64,000 nucleotides of DNA from Thermoproteota archaeon (lineage in GTDB: Archaea > Korarchaeota > Korarchaeia > Korarchaeales > Korarchaeaceae): contig JAOZGC010000001.1 of NCBI GenBank assembly GCA_027491915.1, forward strand, positions 1 through 64,000. Direction: 5' to 3'. A program made the translations under genes and the position numbers. Below are positions 16,924 to 26,065 of this stretch, one piece after another (position 1 is the stretch's first letter; each line of letters starts with the position of its first letter). Under the pieces are notes generated by a model that saw only the letters and a program-made list of their open reading frames with translations, was not told the origin of the DNA and did not search any database.

Positions 16924-17877
16924 ATGGGGGTCTACGGGTTTCCCGCCGGGCTGCCGAAGAGACCGTTCGAGGAGAGGTACCGGAGGCTCCTGGGCCCGGA
17001 TTACGAGGCGTTCCTGAGGTATACGGCCAGGATGCCGGTCCCCTCCATAAGGGTCAACCCTATGAAGCTGGATCCGGACATCCTCCTCTCCAGGCTGAGG
17101 CGCGGGGGTTGGATCTTGGAGGGGCTGCCCTGGTACCGCCACGGTTTCAGGGTCATCTCAGGACCGGCCAAGCTGGGGAACACCCCGGAGCACCAGCTGG
17201 GTCTCTACTACGTTCAGGAGGCCGCGTCCATGGCGCCGCCCGTCGCCCTGGATCCCAGGCCCGGGGAGCGGGTGCTCGATCTGGCGGCGGCCCCCGGGTC
17301 CAAGACCACCCAGATGGCCGAGATGATGGGGTGGAGGGGGGTCGTCGTGGCGAACGACCCGTCCCCCTCCAGGGCCAACTCGCTGGCCGCCAACGTCCAG
17401 AGGATGGGGAGCATCAACGTCGTCGTCACCTCCTACGACGGGAGGACCATAACCAGGCATCTCGGGGAGGGCGTCTTCGACGCGGTGCTCCTCGACGCTC
17501 CCTGCTCTGCCGTGGGGGCGGCCAGGAGGGACTGGACTCCCCTCAGGAGGTGGAGCCTCAGGTCCGTCCGGAGAATCTCCAGGCTGCAGGTCTCCCTGGC
17601 CCTGGAGGCCCTGAGATCCCTCAGGCCCGGCGGGAGGATGGTGTACTCCACCTGCACGCTGGACCCCGAGGAAAACGAGTTCGTGATCCACAGGCTGCTG
17701 TCGGAAGGCGCCGAGGTGGAGGAGGTGTCCCTGCCTGGGATGGTCACGAGGCCCGGGTTGACCCGGTGGGAGGGTAGAGAACTAGATCCCTCCCTGGCCA
17801 GGACCGTCAGGATCTACCCCCAGGACAACGACACCGAGGCCTTCTTCATCGCCCTGCTGAGGAGGTCGAGATCTTGA
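16924..17877 (+). CDS. NSUN/NOL1/NOP2-type RNA cytosine-C5 methyltransferase
   Basis: This SAM-dependent enzyme makes m5C in tRNA or rRNA. The SAM motif LDLAAAPGSKTTQMAEMM (about 117-134) and both catalytic Cys motifs are present: DAPCSAVG and YSTCTLDPEENE. The N-terminal part resembles the ferredoxin-like RNA-binding part of the family. The ATG at 16924 follows GGAGG; the open frame to 16873 is probably leader. A PUA-like RNA-binding protein is encoded directly after it with a TTGA overlap, and likely acts as its targeting domain. Confidence 0.9.
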   Translation: MGVYGFPAGLPKRPFEERYRRLLGPDYEAFLRYTARMPVPSIRVNPMKLDPDILLSRLRRGGWILEGLPWYRHGFRVISGPAKLGNTPEHQLGLYYVQEAASMAPPVALDPRPGERVLDLAAAPGSKTTQMAEMMGWRGVVVANDPSPSRANSLAANVQRMGSINVVVTSYDGRTITRHLGEGVFDAVLLDAPCSAVGAARRDWTPLRRWSLRSVRRISRLQVSLALEALRSLRPGGRMVYSTCTLDPEENEFVIHRLLSEGAEVEEVSLPGMVTRPGLTRWEGRELDPSLARTVRIYPQDNDTEAFFIALLRRSRS

Positions 17878-18326
17878 GCTCCGAGGTCGGGGACGGGGTG
17901 GACCGCATCCTGGCCGCGCTCCGGGAGAGGTTCGGGCTGATCGGGGTTCCGGATGGGGCTGTCCTGATTCCCTCCGGAAGTCGCAAGTATCGGGTGGCCT
18001 CGGAGGAGGCGGCCGCGCTGACGGCTGGCCGGGTCATCGGGGTCTACGTGGTCAAGGATACCCCGATGGGTCCCCTGCTCAGCATCGAGGGTACGCAGAT
18101 CTTGGGTCCCCTGGCGAGGAAGAACGTCCTCTCCCTACCAGAGGACCTCCTCGACGATTGGATGCGCGGCGGGGACTTGGAGATCGGGGAGAGGGGTGAC
18201 CTGGAGCCCGGCCTGGTGATAGTCAGGTTCGGGGACCTGTTCGCCGGGTGCGGCCTCTACTCCCCACCCAAGCTGAGGAACATGGTGCCCCTCTCCAGGA
18301 GGATCTCCTCGGGCGGCGGGAGGTGA
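17874..18326 (+). CDS. PUA-like RNA-binding protein paired with NSUN methylase (COG3270-like)
   Basis: The 150-residue protein resembles the RNA-binding PUA-like domain that is fused to RsmF-type m5C methylases in bacteria and is often a separate gene in archaea (COG3270). Visible features are a SRKYRVASEEAAAL segment, a strand GRVIGVYVVKDT and a C-terminal LVIVRFGDLFAGCGLY. The TTG start overlaps the methylase stop (TTGA at 17874-17877), strong evidence for joint translation. Confidence 0.75.
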   Translation: MSSEVGDGVDRILAALRERFGLIGVPDGAVLIPSGSRKYRVASEEAAALTAGRVIGVYVVKDTPMGPLLSIEGTQILGPLARKNVLSLPEDLLDDWMRGGDLEIGERGDLEPGLVIVRFGDLFAGCGLYSPPKLRNMVPLSRRISSGGGR

Positions 18327-18364
18327 GTTGGCGCGGGCTGCCAGCTCGCCCACCCACCGACCCC

Positions 18365-20836
18365 TCACCACTCGGGGCTCCAGGCCCACTCCTCCCCTCC
18401 GACTTCGCCTATCTTCTCCTCTATCTTGGCCACCCTCTCCAGGAGGATCCTCCTCTCTATCCTGGCAACCAGCCTCCTGGTGGATACGACGGCGTCCGGG
18501 TTGACGCTTATGCTGTCTATTCCCGCCCTGACCAGGAATTCGGTGAAGTCTGGGTAGACGCTGGGCGCCTGCCCGCATATGCTCACGGTCCTCCCGCCCT
18601 TGTGGGCCGTCCTGATCAGGTGGTATATCATCCTCTTGACCGCCAGGTCCCTCTCGTCGAAGTACCTCGGGTCTATGGCCGGCAGCACCCCGCTGTCCCT
18701 GTCCACCCCCAGGGTGAGCTGGGTCAGGTCGTTAGACCCTATGGAGTAGCCCTGGAAGTACCTGTTGAACTTGTCCGCCAGCACGACCGTGCTCGGGATC
18801 TCCGCCATGGCCCATACCTGGAAGTCGCGGCCGGGCTCTAGGCCCTCGTCCCTCATGATCCCTATCGCCTTCTCCGCCTCCCAGGTCGTCCGCACGAAGG
18901 GTATCATGACCCACACGTTCTTGAGACCCTCCTCGTGCAGTTTCCTTATCGCCCTGACCTCGAGCCTGAAGGCCGGCTCGAACTCCGGCGATATGTACCT
19001 CGAGGCGCCCCTCCAGCCGAGCATGGGGTTCGCCTCCTCCGGCTCGTGCTCCCTCCCCCCCTCCAGCTTGGCGTACTCGTTCGTCTTGAAGTCGCTGAAC
19101 CTGACGACGACCGGCCTCGGATATATGGCCCTGGCCACCGTGCCAATCCCCTCGGCCAGCCTGTCGACGTAGAAGTCGGCCTTCCCCCTCTTTATGGCCT
19201 CCAGCGGGTGGAGCTTTATCCAGCTGGCTATTATGAACTCTATCCTCATCAGCCCTATCCCGTCGAACGGGAGGTCCTTGTAGTCCTCGATCTTCTCCGG
19301 GACGCCCAAGTTCATGAATATCTTGGTCCCGGTTATGGGTATCTCCAGGGAGGGCCCGGCTGGTACGAGCTGCGCGCCTCCTGCGGCCGCCGCCGGGGCT
19401 TTCGGCTTGATCAGATCCTCCCTGATACCCTCGAACACCAATCCCCTGCCCCCGTCGACCGTGTACTCCCCGCCGGTCTGCATCACTTTGGTCGCGTTGC
19501 CGGTCCCGACGACGCAGGGGATCCCGAGCTCCCTGCTCACTATGGCCGCGTGGCTCGTCATGCCGCCCTCGTCCGTGACTATGGCGCTGACGATCTTCAT
19601 GTAGGGCTCCCAGTCGGGTGAGGTCATCTTGGTCACCAGAACGTCGCCCTCTTTTATCATCCGCCTGGCGTCCTCAACCTCTAGGGCCACCTTCGCCGTC
19701 CCGGCGGCCACCCCGGGACTGGCCGGCAGACCCTTGACGACCGGCTCCGACGAGACCTCCCCCCCAACGCCGGGCTTCACTACCTCTGCCTCCTCGGCCT
19801 GGACCTCGGCTCGGGTCGGAGCCTCGATCTCAGATTTCTTCAAGCTCCACACGGTCTCCGGCCTGGCCTGCAGTATGAATATGTTGTTGGGCGGCTCCAC
19901 GTCGGCGTCTATCCCCCACTCCACGTCCATGGGGGTGCCATAGTGCTCCTCTATCATCCTGCCGAAGCGGGCCAGGGCGACTATCTCCTCGTCGTCCAGG
20001 GCCCAGCTCTTCCTCCTATCTTCCGGGACGTCTCTCTCCACGGTTCCGCCGTAGGGGGTGAGCACTATCTCGACCTTCTTGTCCCCCAACCTCTTGTCCT
20101 TTATCCGGAGGGTCTCCTTGTCCACGACGTAGGTGTCCGGGATGACCTTCCCCCCGACCACGGTCTCCCCGAGTCCCCAGCTGGCCTCTATCACCATCTC
20201 GTCCTCGGCGCCGCTGGCCGGGTTTATGGTGAACATGACCCCGGCGGACCTGGAGTTCACCATCTTCTGGACCGCCACGCTTATCAGGACCTCCTCGTGC
20301 CTGAACCCCTTGTCCTCCCTATAGGAAATCGCCCTGGGCGTGAACAGGCTGGACCAGCACTTCCTCACCTTGTCGAGCAGGTTCTCCTCCCCTCTTATGC
20401 CGAGGTACGTCTCCTGCTGTCCGGCGAAGCTGGCGCCCGGCAGGTCCTCCGCCGTGGCCGAGCTCCTGGCCGCCACCAGCGGGGCGGCCACCCCGAGCCT
20501 CTTGGCCATCCTCCTGTAGGCGGACCTGATCGCCATCTCTATGTCCTTCGGCATCTCCGTGGACTCTATCAGCTCCCTTATCCTCCTAGAGGCCTCCTCG
20601 TACTCCTCCGGCCTCTTCCGCCTGACCGTCTCCCTGATTATCTCGTATATCCTGTGGGCTATCCCCGTCTCGGTTATGAACCTCCGGTAGGCGTGGGCCG
20701 TCACCGCGAAGCCCGGGGGTACGGGCAGCCCGAAGGATATCATCTCCCCTAGGTTGGCCACCTTCCCCCCGACTGTGGGGACGTCTTCCTTCCTGACGTC
20801 CTCGAACCACAGGATCAGGGCCTCTTGATCACCCAT
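18365..20836 (-). CDS. ppsA: Phosphoenolpyruvate synthase
   Basis: PEP synthase converts pyruvate and ATP to PEP, AMP and phosphate, feeding gluconeogenesis. The 823-residue protein has the N-terminal ATP-grasp domain (VGGKVANLGEM; SSATAEDLPGASFAGQQET split over the ATP site), the phosphohistidine domain (DEGGMTSHAAIVSRELG) and the C-terminal PEP/pyruvate TIM barrel (SIGSNDLTQLTLGVDRDSG). I chose the ATG at 20836 because GGTGATCT precedes it; a GTG at 20845 is possible. A TATA box (about 20873-20882) overlaps the stop of the upstream gene, so ppsA has its own promoter. Confidence 0.96.
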   Translation of the reverse strand: MGDQEALILWFEDVRKEDVPTVGGKVANLGEMISFGLPVPPGFAVTAHAYRRFITETGIAHRIYEIIRETVRRKRPEEYEEASRRIRELIESTEMPKDIEMAIRSAYRRMAKRLGVAAPLVAARSSATAEDLPGASFAGQQETYLGIRGEENLLDKVRKCWSSLFTPRAISYREDKGFRHEEVLISVAVQKMVNSRSAGVMFTINPASGAEDEMVIEASWGLGETVVGGKVIPDTYVVDKETLRIKDKRLGDKKVEIVLTPYGGTVERDVPEDRRKSWALDDEEIVALARFGRMIEEHYGTPMDVEWGIDADVEPPNNIFILQARPETVWSLKKSEIEAPTRAEVQAEEAEVVKPGVGGEVSSEPVVKGLPASPGVAAGTAKVALEVEDARRMIKEGDVLVTKMTSPDWEPYMKIVSAIVTDEGGMTSHAAIVSRELGIPCVVGTGNATKVMQTGGEYTVDGGRGLVFEGIREDLIKPKAPAAAAGGAQLVPAGPSLEIPITGTKIFMNLGVPEKIEDYKDLPFDGIGLMRIEFIIASWIKLHPLEAIKRGKADFYVDRLAEGIGTVARAIYPRPVVVRFSDFKTNEYAKLEGGREHEPEEANPMLGWRGASRYISPEFEPAFRLEVRAIRKLHEEGLKNVWVMIPFVRTTWEAEKAIGIMRDEGLEPGRDFQVWAMAEIPSTVVLADKFNRYFQGYSIGSNDLTQLTLGVDRDSGVLPAIDPRYFDERDLAVKRMIYHLIRTAHKGGRTVSICGQAPSVYPDFTEFLVRAGIDSISVNPDAVVSTRRLVARIERRILLERVAKIEEKIGEVGGEEWAWSPEW

Positions 20837-20873
20837 CGAGATCACCGGATCATGCCGGCCCCCTCTCCGGGGA

Positions 20874-21659
20874 TTATATAACGTTATTATCAACCCTCAA
20901 GACGATCCCGTCTCCCGGCGACACCCCGAGGGTCTCCGCGGCGCTCCGACCCTTCATGGAGATCTCAAGCAGGCCGCTGCTGCCCCTTATCAGCAGGAGC
21001 TCCCCCTCCCCCCCGGCCGAGTATGATGGGACGAGCCTGAACCTCCTGGGCTTCCCTCCTACCTCCGCCTCGCCGGCGGTCCCCCACCTCCACTCCCCGG
21101 AGGGGGCGCTCAGCACCACGTTCCCGAACCTGTCGACGTGGAGGACCTCTGCCTCTATCCATCCCTCTCCCGCCCGGTACCGGAACAGCTCCAGCCGGAC
21201 TCGCCAGTCGGCGCGCGGCCCGATCTCCTCGAACGGCAGGCCGCCGGCCAGGCGGGCCGCGGCGGGGGCGAACACGTCCCTTCCATCGAACGTCCCGCTC
21301 CTCTCGAGCGTGAGATCCTCCGATATCTCCCTGACCTCCGGCTCCCCCAGAGACTCGGCGGCGGGAAAGAGCAGGCCGTTGTCCGGTCCGACCAGATACC
21401 TGCCCCCGGCCCTGACGGCTATGGCGGCCCTCCCTCCCCCCACCCCGGGGTCCACCACCCCAACCAGGATCGAGCCCTGCGGGAACCACCTGGCCGCCTG
21501 CCAGAGTAAGAAGGCCCCCTCTTTCACGTTGAAGGGACTTACCTCGTGCGTCACGTCGATCACGCGGGCCTCCGGGCAGATGGAGAGGATAACCGCCTTC
21601 ATAGCCGCCGCGTAGTAGTCCCCGTTCCCGAAGTCGGTGAGGAGCCCGATCACGACCAT
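20874..21659 (-). CDS. SAM hydrolase / SAM hydroxide adenosyltransferase (DUF62)
   Basis: Members split S-adenosylmethionine to adenosine and methionine using an activated hydroxide, and are related to fluorinase and chlorinase. The 261-residue protein carries LLTDFGNGDYYAAAMK at the N-terminus, the VVDPGVGGGRAAIAV loop, and the GPDNGLL and GRDVFAPAAARL motifs, plus a C-terminal beta domain (HVDRFGNVV). Its ATG lies 30 bp from a TATA-like box shared with the small membrane protein gene on the other strand. A physiological role is unclear. Confidence 0.9.
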   Translation of the reverse strand: MVVIGLLTDFGNGDYYAAAMKAVILSICPEARVIDVTHEVSPFNVKEGAFLLWQAARWFPQGSILVGVVDPGVGGGRAAIAVRAGGRYLVGPDNGLLFPAAESLGEPEVREISEDLTLERSGTFDGRDVFAPAAARLAGGLPFEEIGPRADWRVRLELFRYRAGEGWIEAEVLHVDRFGNVVLSAPSGEWRWGTAGEAEVGGKPRRFRLVPSYSAGGEGELLLIRGSSGLLEISMKGRSAAETLGVSPGDGIVLRVDNNVI

Positions 21660-21685
21660 GGTTGACCGTCCGCCCGGGGGGAGTC

Positions 21686-21692
21686 ATTTAAT
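21686..21692. promoter_or_regulatory. Shared TATA-like box between DUF62 and small membrane protein genes
   Basis: ATTTAAT is centred 30 bp before the minus-strand ATG (21659) and 27 bp before the plus-strand ATG (21716). It is the only AT-rich element in the gap, and both transcripts would be leaderless. Confidence 0.6.
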
Positions 21693-21715
21693 CTTGACAA
21701 CCCCGCCCTGCGCGG

Positions 21716-21925
21716 ATGACGGACTTCAGGAGGAGGGGTACCCTCATGGTCCTCGCTGGAGCCGGGCTGGCCGGCCTCTCCACCTGGGCCCTGGTGGCCG
21801 CCGGGGAGGAGGTAGCCCTCTGGTATCTCAGGGCCGTGGCCCTCGCGTTCCTCCTGGGTGTGTCGGCCCTCCTGATCATGATGGGCCTGGCGATCAGGAG
21901 GCCCGTTCCCCCCCCGGCCTCCTGA
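21716..21925 (+). CDS. Small two-helix membrane protein
   Basis: The 69-residue protein has a basic N-terminus and two hydrophobic helices (about 9-29 and 36-60), with a Pro-rich tail. I recognise no family. It is supported as a gene by codon use like its neighbours and by a TATA-like box 27 bp before the ATG. It ends ten bases before the convergent stomatin gene. Confidence 0.6.
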   Translation: MTDFRRRGTLMVLAGAGLAGLSTWALVAAGEEVALWYLRAVALAFLLGVSALLIMMGLAIRRPVPPPAS

Positions 21926-21934
21926 TACCGCCTC

Positions 21935-22804
21935 TCAGGTCTCGCCCCGCTCGAGCCAGCCCCTGAGCATATCCAGGACCTCCAGCGGGATCACGATCTT
22001 GGTGGCGTCAGACTTCCCTATCTCCTTCAGCCCCTCCAGGTACTGGAGCTTCATGGTGTTCTCGTCCAGCTCCCTGGCGGCCTCGGATATGGTCCTGAGA
22101 GCGGTGGCGTAACCCTCCGCCTTCAGGATGGCGGCCTTCCTCTCTCCCTCCGCCTTCAGGATGGCGGCCTGCTTCTCCCCCTCTGCCACCTTTATGGCCG
22201 CCTCCTTCTTCCCCTCCGCCTCGGTTACCATGGCCCTCCTGGTTCTCTCGGCTGCCATCTGCTTTATCATGGCCTCCTGCACGTCTCTGGGCGGCAGTAT
22301 CTCTCTTATCTCCACGTTGGTAATCTTCACGCCCCACCTCTCCGTCACCTCGTCCAGCTTTACTCTCAGCACCGAGTTTATCTCGTCCCTCTTGGCCAGC
22401 ACCTCGTCCAGCATCATCTCGCCTATCACGGCCCTCAGGGTCGTGGTCGATATGCCCAGGGCGGCGCCCCTGAAGTCCGAGACGTTCAGGACCGAGGCGG
22501 CCGGGTCCACCACCTTGTAGTACACTATGAAGTCTATGTCCGTCGGCGCGTTGTCCTTTGTTATGCATGTCTGGTGGGGGACGTCGAAGTACCTCTCCCT
22601 GAGGTCTATCCAGAGGAGCTGATCTATTATCGGTATCCTGAAGACCACCCCGGGACCCCTGATCCCCGCGAATCTCCCGAGCCTCAGTATCACCAGTCTC
22701 TTGAACTCCGGCACCACCTTCACGGCGGATGCCAACAGTACGACGGCCAGAAAGCCGAGCATCAAGAGGATGGTCGACCAAAGGTCGAACAGCATCTCCT
22801 GCAT
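21935..22804 (-). CDS. Stomatin/slipin (SPFH domain protein)
   Basis: This membrane-anchored SPFH protein has one N-terminal hydrophobic helix, the SPFH core (FKRLVILRLGRFAGIRGPG; KDNAPTDIDFIVYYKV) and a C-terminal Ala/Glu/Lys-rich oligomerisation helix with repeats of the type KAEGERKAAIL. It is encoded directly after nfeD, the classic stomatin-NfeD operon; in Pyrococcus NfeD is a protease that cuts stomatin. The ATG at 22804 has GAGGAGG about nine bases upstream; the GTG at 22813 overlaps the nfeD stop. A 25-bp direct repeat (22113-22137 and 22146-22170) underlies the helix repeats. Confidence 0.93.
   Translation of the reverse strand: MQEMLFDLWSTILLMLGFLAVVLLASAVKVVPEFKRLVILRLGRFAGIRGPGVVFRIPIIDQLLWIDLRERYFDVPHQTCITKDNAPTDIDFIVYYKVVDPAASVLNVSDFRGAALGISTTTLRAVIGEMMLDEVLAKRDEINSVLRVKLDEVTERWGVKITNVEIREILPPRDVQEAMIKQMAAERTRRAMVTEAEGKKEAAIKVAEGEKQAAILKAEGERKAAILKAEGYATALRTISEAARELDENTMKLQYLEGLKEIGKSDATKIVIPLEVLDMLRGWLERGET
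22113..22170 (-). repeat. Tandem 25-bp repeat (33-bp period) in stomatin coding region
   Basis: Bases 22113-22137 and 22146-22170 are identical, 33 bp (11 codons) apart. They encode the repeated helix pattern AAILKAEG in the C-terminal part of the stomatin homologue. Confidence 0.8.
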
Positions 22805-22809
22805 ATCCC

Positions 22810-24039
22810 TCACTCCTCCTCAACCTTGAGGACGAACCCCTCGACGGATACGATCCTGACCCTCCTCCCGGCGGGTATCCCCCGATCCGCCCTGGCGGTC
22901 CAGAGCTCCCCCCCGACGTGAACTACCCCCTCCCCTCCCGGCGGGATCTCCCTCTTGACAACCCCGGTCCTGCCGACCATGTCGCCCGGCGAGGGTATTG
23001 CCGAGGGGAACCTCATGCTCTCCCTGATCTTGTAGAGGTAGAACCCGACCAGGGCCGAGGTCGCCAGGAGGACCGCGACCGCCCCCCAGGCCCCCGCCCC
23101 GGGTCTAATCAGGGGAGCCCCCCCATACAGCATGAAGAGCCCCGCCGAGGCTATGGCCGATCCGGCCAGGGCCAGCACGCCGTGCCCCGTCTTCAGCTCC
23201 AGGAACATGGTCGCCACTCCGAGGAGGATCACCCCGAGCGAGGCGAGGCTGGCCCCTATCAGGCCCGCCCCGTAGAGTCCCATGAGCAGGAGGGCCGCCC
23301 CCGTCCCCTCTCCCACGAAGGTCGGGTGGGTAAGGCCGAGGAGCAGGATCAGCGCCCCGACCATGATCAGGAGCCACGCGTTGAGGGGGTCCGTTATCAG
23401 GATTAGGACGGCCGCCGGTAAATCCGGAGAGACCTCCACCACCTCGTCGGACCAGCCGAGCTCTCTCACTAGGTCCCCCGGATCTTTCGCGAGCAGGTCG
23501 ATGACCCCCGATCTCAGGGCCTCATCCGTCGAGAGCACCAGGTTCTCCCTCACCATCTCCTCGGCGGCCGTGGCGTTCCTCCCGTGGGCCGCAGCCAGAC
23601 CCCTCACCCACCCGGCTATGGCGCTCACCTCCTTCTCCTCGGCCGGCCTGGGCTGGACGGCGCCTATCGCCGCCCCCCTGGAGGCCGCAGCCACGTCGGC
23701 GGACATCAGTATTATCGTCCCGGCGGAGAAGGCCCTCCCACCCCGGGGAACGTAAGCTGCCACCGGGACCGGAGAAGTCGAGATGGCCGTCACGATCCTC
23801 TCGGTCGCCCTCAGGAAACCGCCGTCGGTGTTGACTATCAGGACTATCCCGGACACGGAGGCGGGATCCGATCCCCTCACGACCCCCTCGACGTAGCTGG
23901 CCGCCCCCTCTGTTATGGGCCCCTCCAGCCTGACGACCTCCGTGATCTTCCTCCCATCCTGGCCGGCGGCGGCCCGGGCAGCGATCGGGATCAGGGTCGC
24001 GGCAAGGAGGGCAACAAGAATCGCACCCCTCGGGCTCAT
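22810..24039 (-). CDS. nfeD: NfeD family membrane serine protease
   Basis: The 409-residue protein has a signal peptide (about 1-22), a ClpP-like protease domain (about 28-235) with FSAGTIILMSADVA holding the likely nucleophile Ser, four membrane segments (about 215-340) and a C-terminal OB-fold NfeD domain (GRTGVVKREIPPGGEGVVHVGGELW split over it). It is encoded just before stomatin, its likely partner and substrate in membrane quality control. I placed the start at the ATG 24039 because only this gives a signal peptide; the frame stays open far upstream but that part is antisense shadow of the neighbouring gene. Confidence 0.92.
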   Translation of the reverse strand: MSPRGAILVALLAATLIPIAARAAAGQDGRKITEVVRLEGPITEGAASYVEGVVRGSDPASVSGIVLIVNTDGGFLRATERIVTAISTSPVPVAAYVPRGGRAFSAGTIILMSADVAAASRGAAIGAVQPRPAEEKEVSAIAGWVRGLAAAHGRNATAAEEMVRENLVLSTDEALRSGVIDLLAKDPGDLVRELGWSDEVVEVSPDLPAAVLILITDPLNAWLLIMVGALILLLGLTHPTFVGEGTGAALLLMGLYGAGLIGASLASLGVILLGVATMFLELKTGHGVLALAGSAIASAGLFMLYGGAPLIRPGAGAWGAVAVLLATSALVGFYLYKIRESMRFPSAIPSPGDMVGRTGVVKREIPPGGEGVVHVGGELWTARADRGIPAGRRVRIVSVEGFVLKVEEE

Positions 24040-24077
24040 TTCGGCGTGCTTCTTGCTACTGGTGGGATTTACAGTAT

Positions 24078-24647
24078 TTAATTCTTTCCCCGGGCCGCGA
24101 ACGACCTCAGGTCCTCGTAGACGGGACCCCTCGGGGTCAGGATGCTCCTCTTGAGCTTGAATGAGGAGACCCTCATGGAGCCGACCTCGATCTCGGATAG
24201 CCCCTCTATCACCCTCTTGAGGGCGGCCGGATCGCTCAGATACTTCACCCTGCATATGGTGAGATGGGGAGACGGCGGCCTCCTCTCCCTCCTGAATCCC
24301 AGCCGGGAGACGGCGGCCTCCACCCTCCGCATGAGATCTGCCAGGAGATCTCTCCCCTCTCCGAATCCCACCCATATCACCCTGGGCCGCGAGATCCCTG
24401 GGAAGGCCCCCAAGCCCCTGAGCTCCGCGTCGAACTCCTCGAATTCTATTTCCCCCAACACCCCCGCCAGCTCGGGTATAAGGGACTCGTCTACCTCCCC
24501 CAAGAATTTAAGCGTCAGGTGCAGGTTCTCCGGCTCCACCATCTTGACCCTATTCCCGGTGGCCTCTATCTCGGCCTGTATGTCCCCGATAACCCTCTTC
24601 TCCCTCTCCCCCTCAAGGTCGACCGCGACGAACGTCCTGATCCTCAA
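24078..24647 (-). CDS. thpR: RNA 2',3'-cyclic phosphodiesterase ThpR (LigT family)
   Basis: The 189-residue protein belongs to the 2H phosphoesterases; ThpR opens 2',3'-cyclic phosphates and can act in RNA ligation in vitro. Both catalytic HxTx motifs are present: HLTL (about 43-46) and HLTI (about 127-130). The start is TTG at 24647, 31 bp from an AT-rich box shared with the divergent peptidase gene. In this genome it could process tRNA exon ends, but that is speculation. Confidence 0.92.
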   Translation of the reverse strand: MRIRTFVAVDLEGEREKRVIGDIQAEIEATGNRVKMVEPENLHLTLKFLGEVDESLIPELAGVLGEIEFEEFDAELRGLGAFPGISRPRVIWVGFGEGRDLLADLMRRVEAAVSRLGFRRERRPPSPHLTICRVKYLSDPAALKRVIEGLSEIEVGSMRVSSFKLKRSILTPRGPVYEDLRSFAARGKN

Positions 24648-24673
24648 CTCGGATCGGGGTCAGGGGACCCCAA

Positions 24674-24685
24674 TCGTATAAACGA
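24674..24685. promoter_or_regulatory. Shared TATA-like box between thpR and M18 peptidase genes
   Basis: TCGTATAAACGA, nearly its own reverse complement, is centred about 32 bp before thpR (24647, minus) and about 27 bp before the peptidase ATG (24706, plus). The starts are 59 bp apart. Confidence 0.6.
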
Positions 24686-24705
24686 TTCCCGGATGTGGCG
24701 ATGCA

Positions 24706-26037
24706 ATGCGCGGGCTGGTTCGGGATTACGCCGACTTCCTCGATCGAAACAGGACCGAGAGGGAGGTCGCCGGGTGGATCGCCTCCGAGGCCCGGAGCCT
24801 GGGATTCTCCAGGCTGGCCGACTTGGATCGACTCGAGCCCGGCGACAGGGTTCTATTCGGTCCGCTCAGGGGGACGGTCTTCCTGGCCGTGCTGGGAGAC
24901 TGCTACCCCGCGGAGTGCGGGTTCAGGGTGGCCGCGGCCCACACGGACAGCGTGAGGATCGACCTGAAGTACCACCCGCTGGGGGAGAGGAGAGGGGTGG
25001 CCTTCTTCCGCACCAGGTACTACGGCTCGATAAAACCCTACCAGTGGGTCCACATCCCCCTCATCCTGAGGGGGGTCGTGGGGCTCAGGGGTGGTGAGAC
25101 GGTGGAGGTGTCTATAGGCGGGGAGGGTGGGCCCTTCCTGGTGATCCCCGACCTCTTCCCCCACGTGGCCTCCACGAAGCAGGGCGAGAGGAGGGGGTTG
25201 GACGTGGTCAGGGGGGAGGAGCTCAGGCCCCTCGTTGGTCTGAGGCCCGGAGGGGGGGCGGCCGAGGGGGTGGTCCGCCTGCTGAGGGAGGAGTACGGAA
25301 TAGGATTGGACGATCTCGCGAGCGCCGAGCTGGAGCTGGTGCCGGCCTTCCACCCGGCGCCCGTCGGTCTGGACGGGTCGATGCTCGGTGCCTACGGTCA
25401 GGACGACAGGTACTGCGTGTTCTCTCTCTTCAAGGCGATCTCCCGCGTGGAAGATCCGACCGAGACCTCCGTCGTCGCCTTGGTGGATCGGGAGGAGACG
25501 GGCAGCGAGGGGGAGGGGGGAGCCCAGTCGGCGACCCTGGAGCTTTTCCTCTCTTCCATCATGGGGAAGGGGGCCGGCATCGCGGACCTGCTGTGCGCCC
25601 TCTCCAGGTCGATCGCCGTCTCGGCCGACACCCCTGGAGCCTGGGATCCGGTGCACGGGGATGTACACGATCCGGAGAACGTGCCCAGACTGGGTCTTGG
25701 GCCGGTAATCAGGAGGTTCACGGGGAAGGGAGGAAAGTTCGGCACCAGCGAGGCCAGCGCGGAATACTCCGGTTGGATTAGGGGAATCCTGACCCGGCGC
25801 GACATCCCCCACCAGTTCGGCAACTACGGGACCGTGGACGCCGGGGGCGGTGGAACCGTGGCCAGGTTCTTGGCGCGTCGGGGGATGCAGGTGATAGACC
25901 TGGGCCTCCCGGTGATCGGGATCCACTCACCCTACGAGATATCGGCCCCCGAGTTCGACCTGGATCCCGGCGTGGCCGCATACGAGGCCTTCTTCTCGGC
26001 TCCCCGCGGAGGGGAAGTAACGCCATCCTTTTTTTAA
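24706..26037 (+). CDS. M18 family aminopeptidase
   Basis: This zinc peptidase of the aspartyl aminopeptidase (M18) family removes N-terminal residues from peptides. The metal and catalytic motifs are in order: AAAHTDS, GQDDRYCVFSL, VDREETGSEG, SADTPGAWDP, and C-terminal GTVDAGGGGTVA and IGIHSPYE. Length (443 residues) fits. It is transcribed leaderless from a box 27 bp upstream. M18 enzymes are less common in archaea than in bacteria and eukaryotes. It would supply amino acids for the fermentation suggested by IorAB. Confidence 0.92.
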   Translation: MRGLVRDYADFLDRNRTEREVAGWIASEARSLGFSRLADLDRLEPGDRVLFGPLRGTVFLAVLGDCYPAECGFRVAAAHTDSVRIDLKYHPLGERRGVAFFRTRYYGSIKPYQWVHIPLILRGVVGLRGGETVEVSIGGEGGPFLVIPDLFPHVASTKQGERRGLDVVRGEELRPLVGLRPGGGAAEGVVRLLREEYGIGLDDLASAELELVPAFHPAPVGLDGSMLGAYGQDDRYCVFSLFKAISRVEDPTETSVVALVDREETGSEGEGGAQSATLELFLSSIMGKGAGIADLLCALSRSIAVSADTPGAWDPVHGDVHDPENVPRLGLGPVIRRFTGKGGKFGTSEASAEYSGWIRGILTRRDIPHQFGNYGTVDAGGGGTVARFLARRGMQVIDLGLPVIGIHSPYEISAPEFDLDPGVAAYEAFFSAPRGGEVTPSFF

Positions 26038-26065
26038 CTTCTGGGGCCCCTGAACCCCGAGGCAG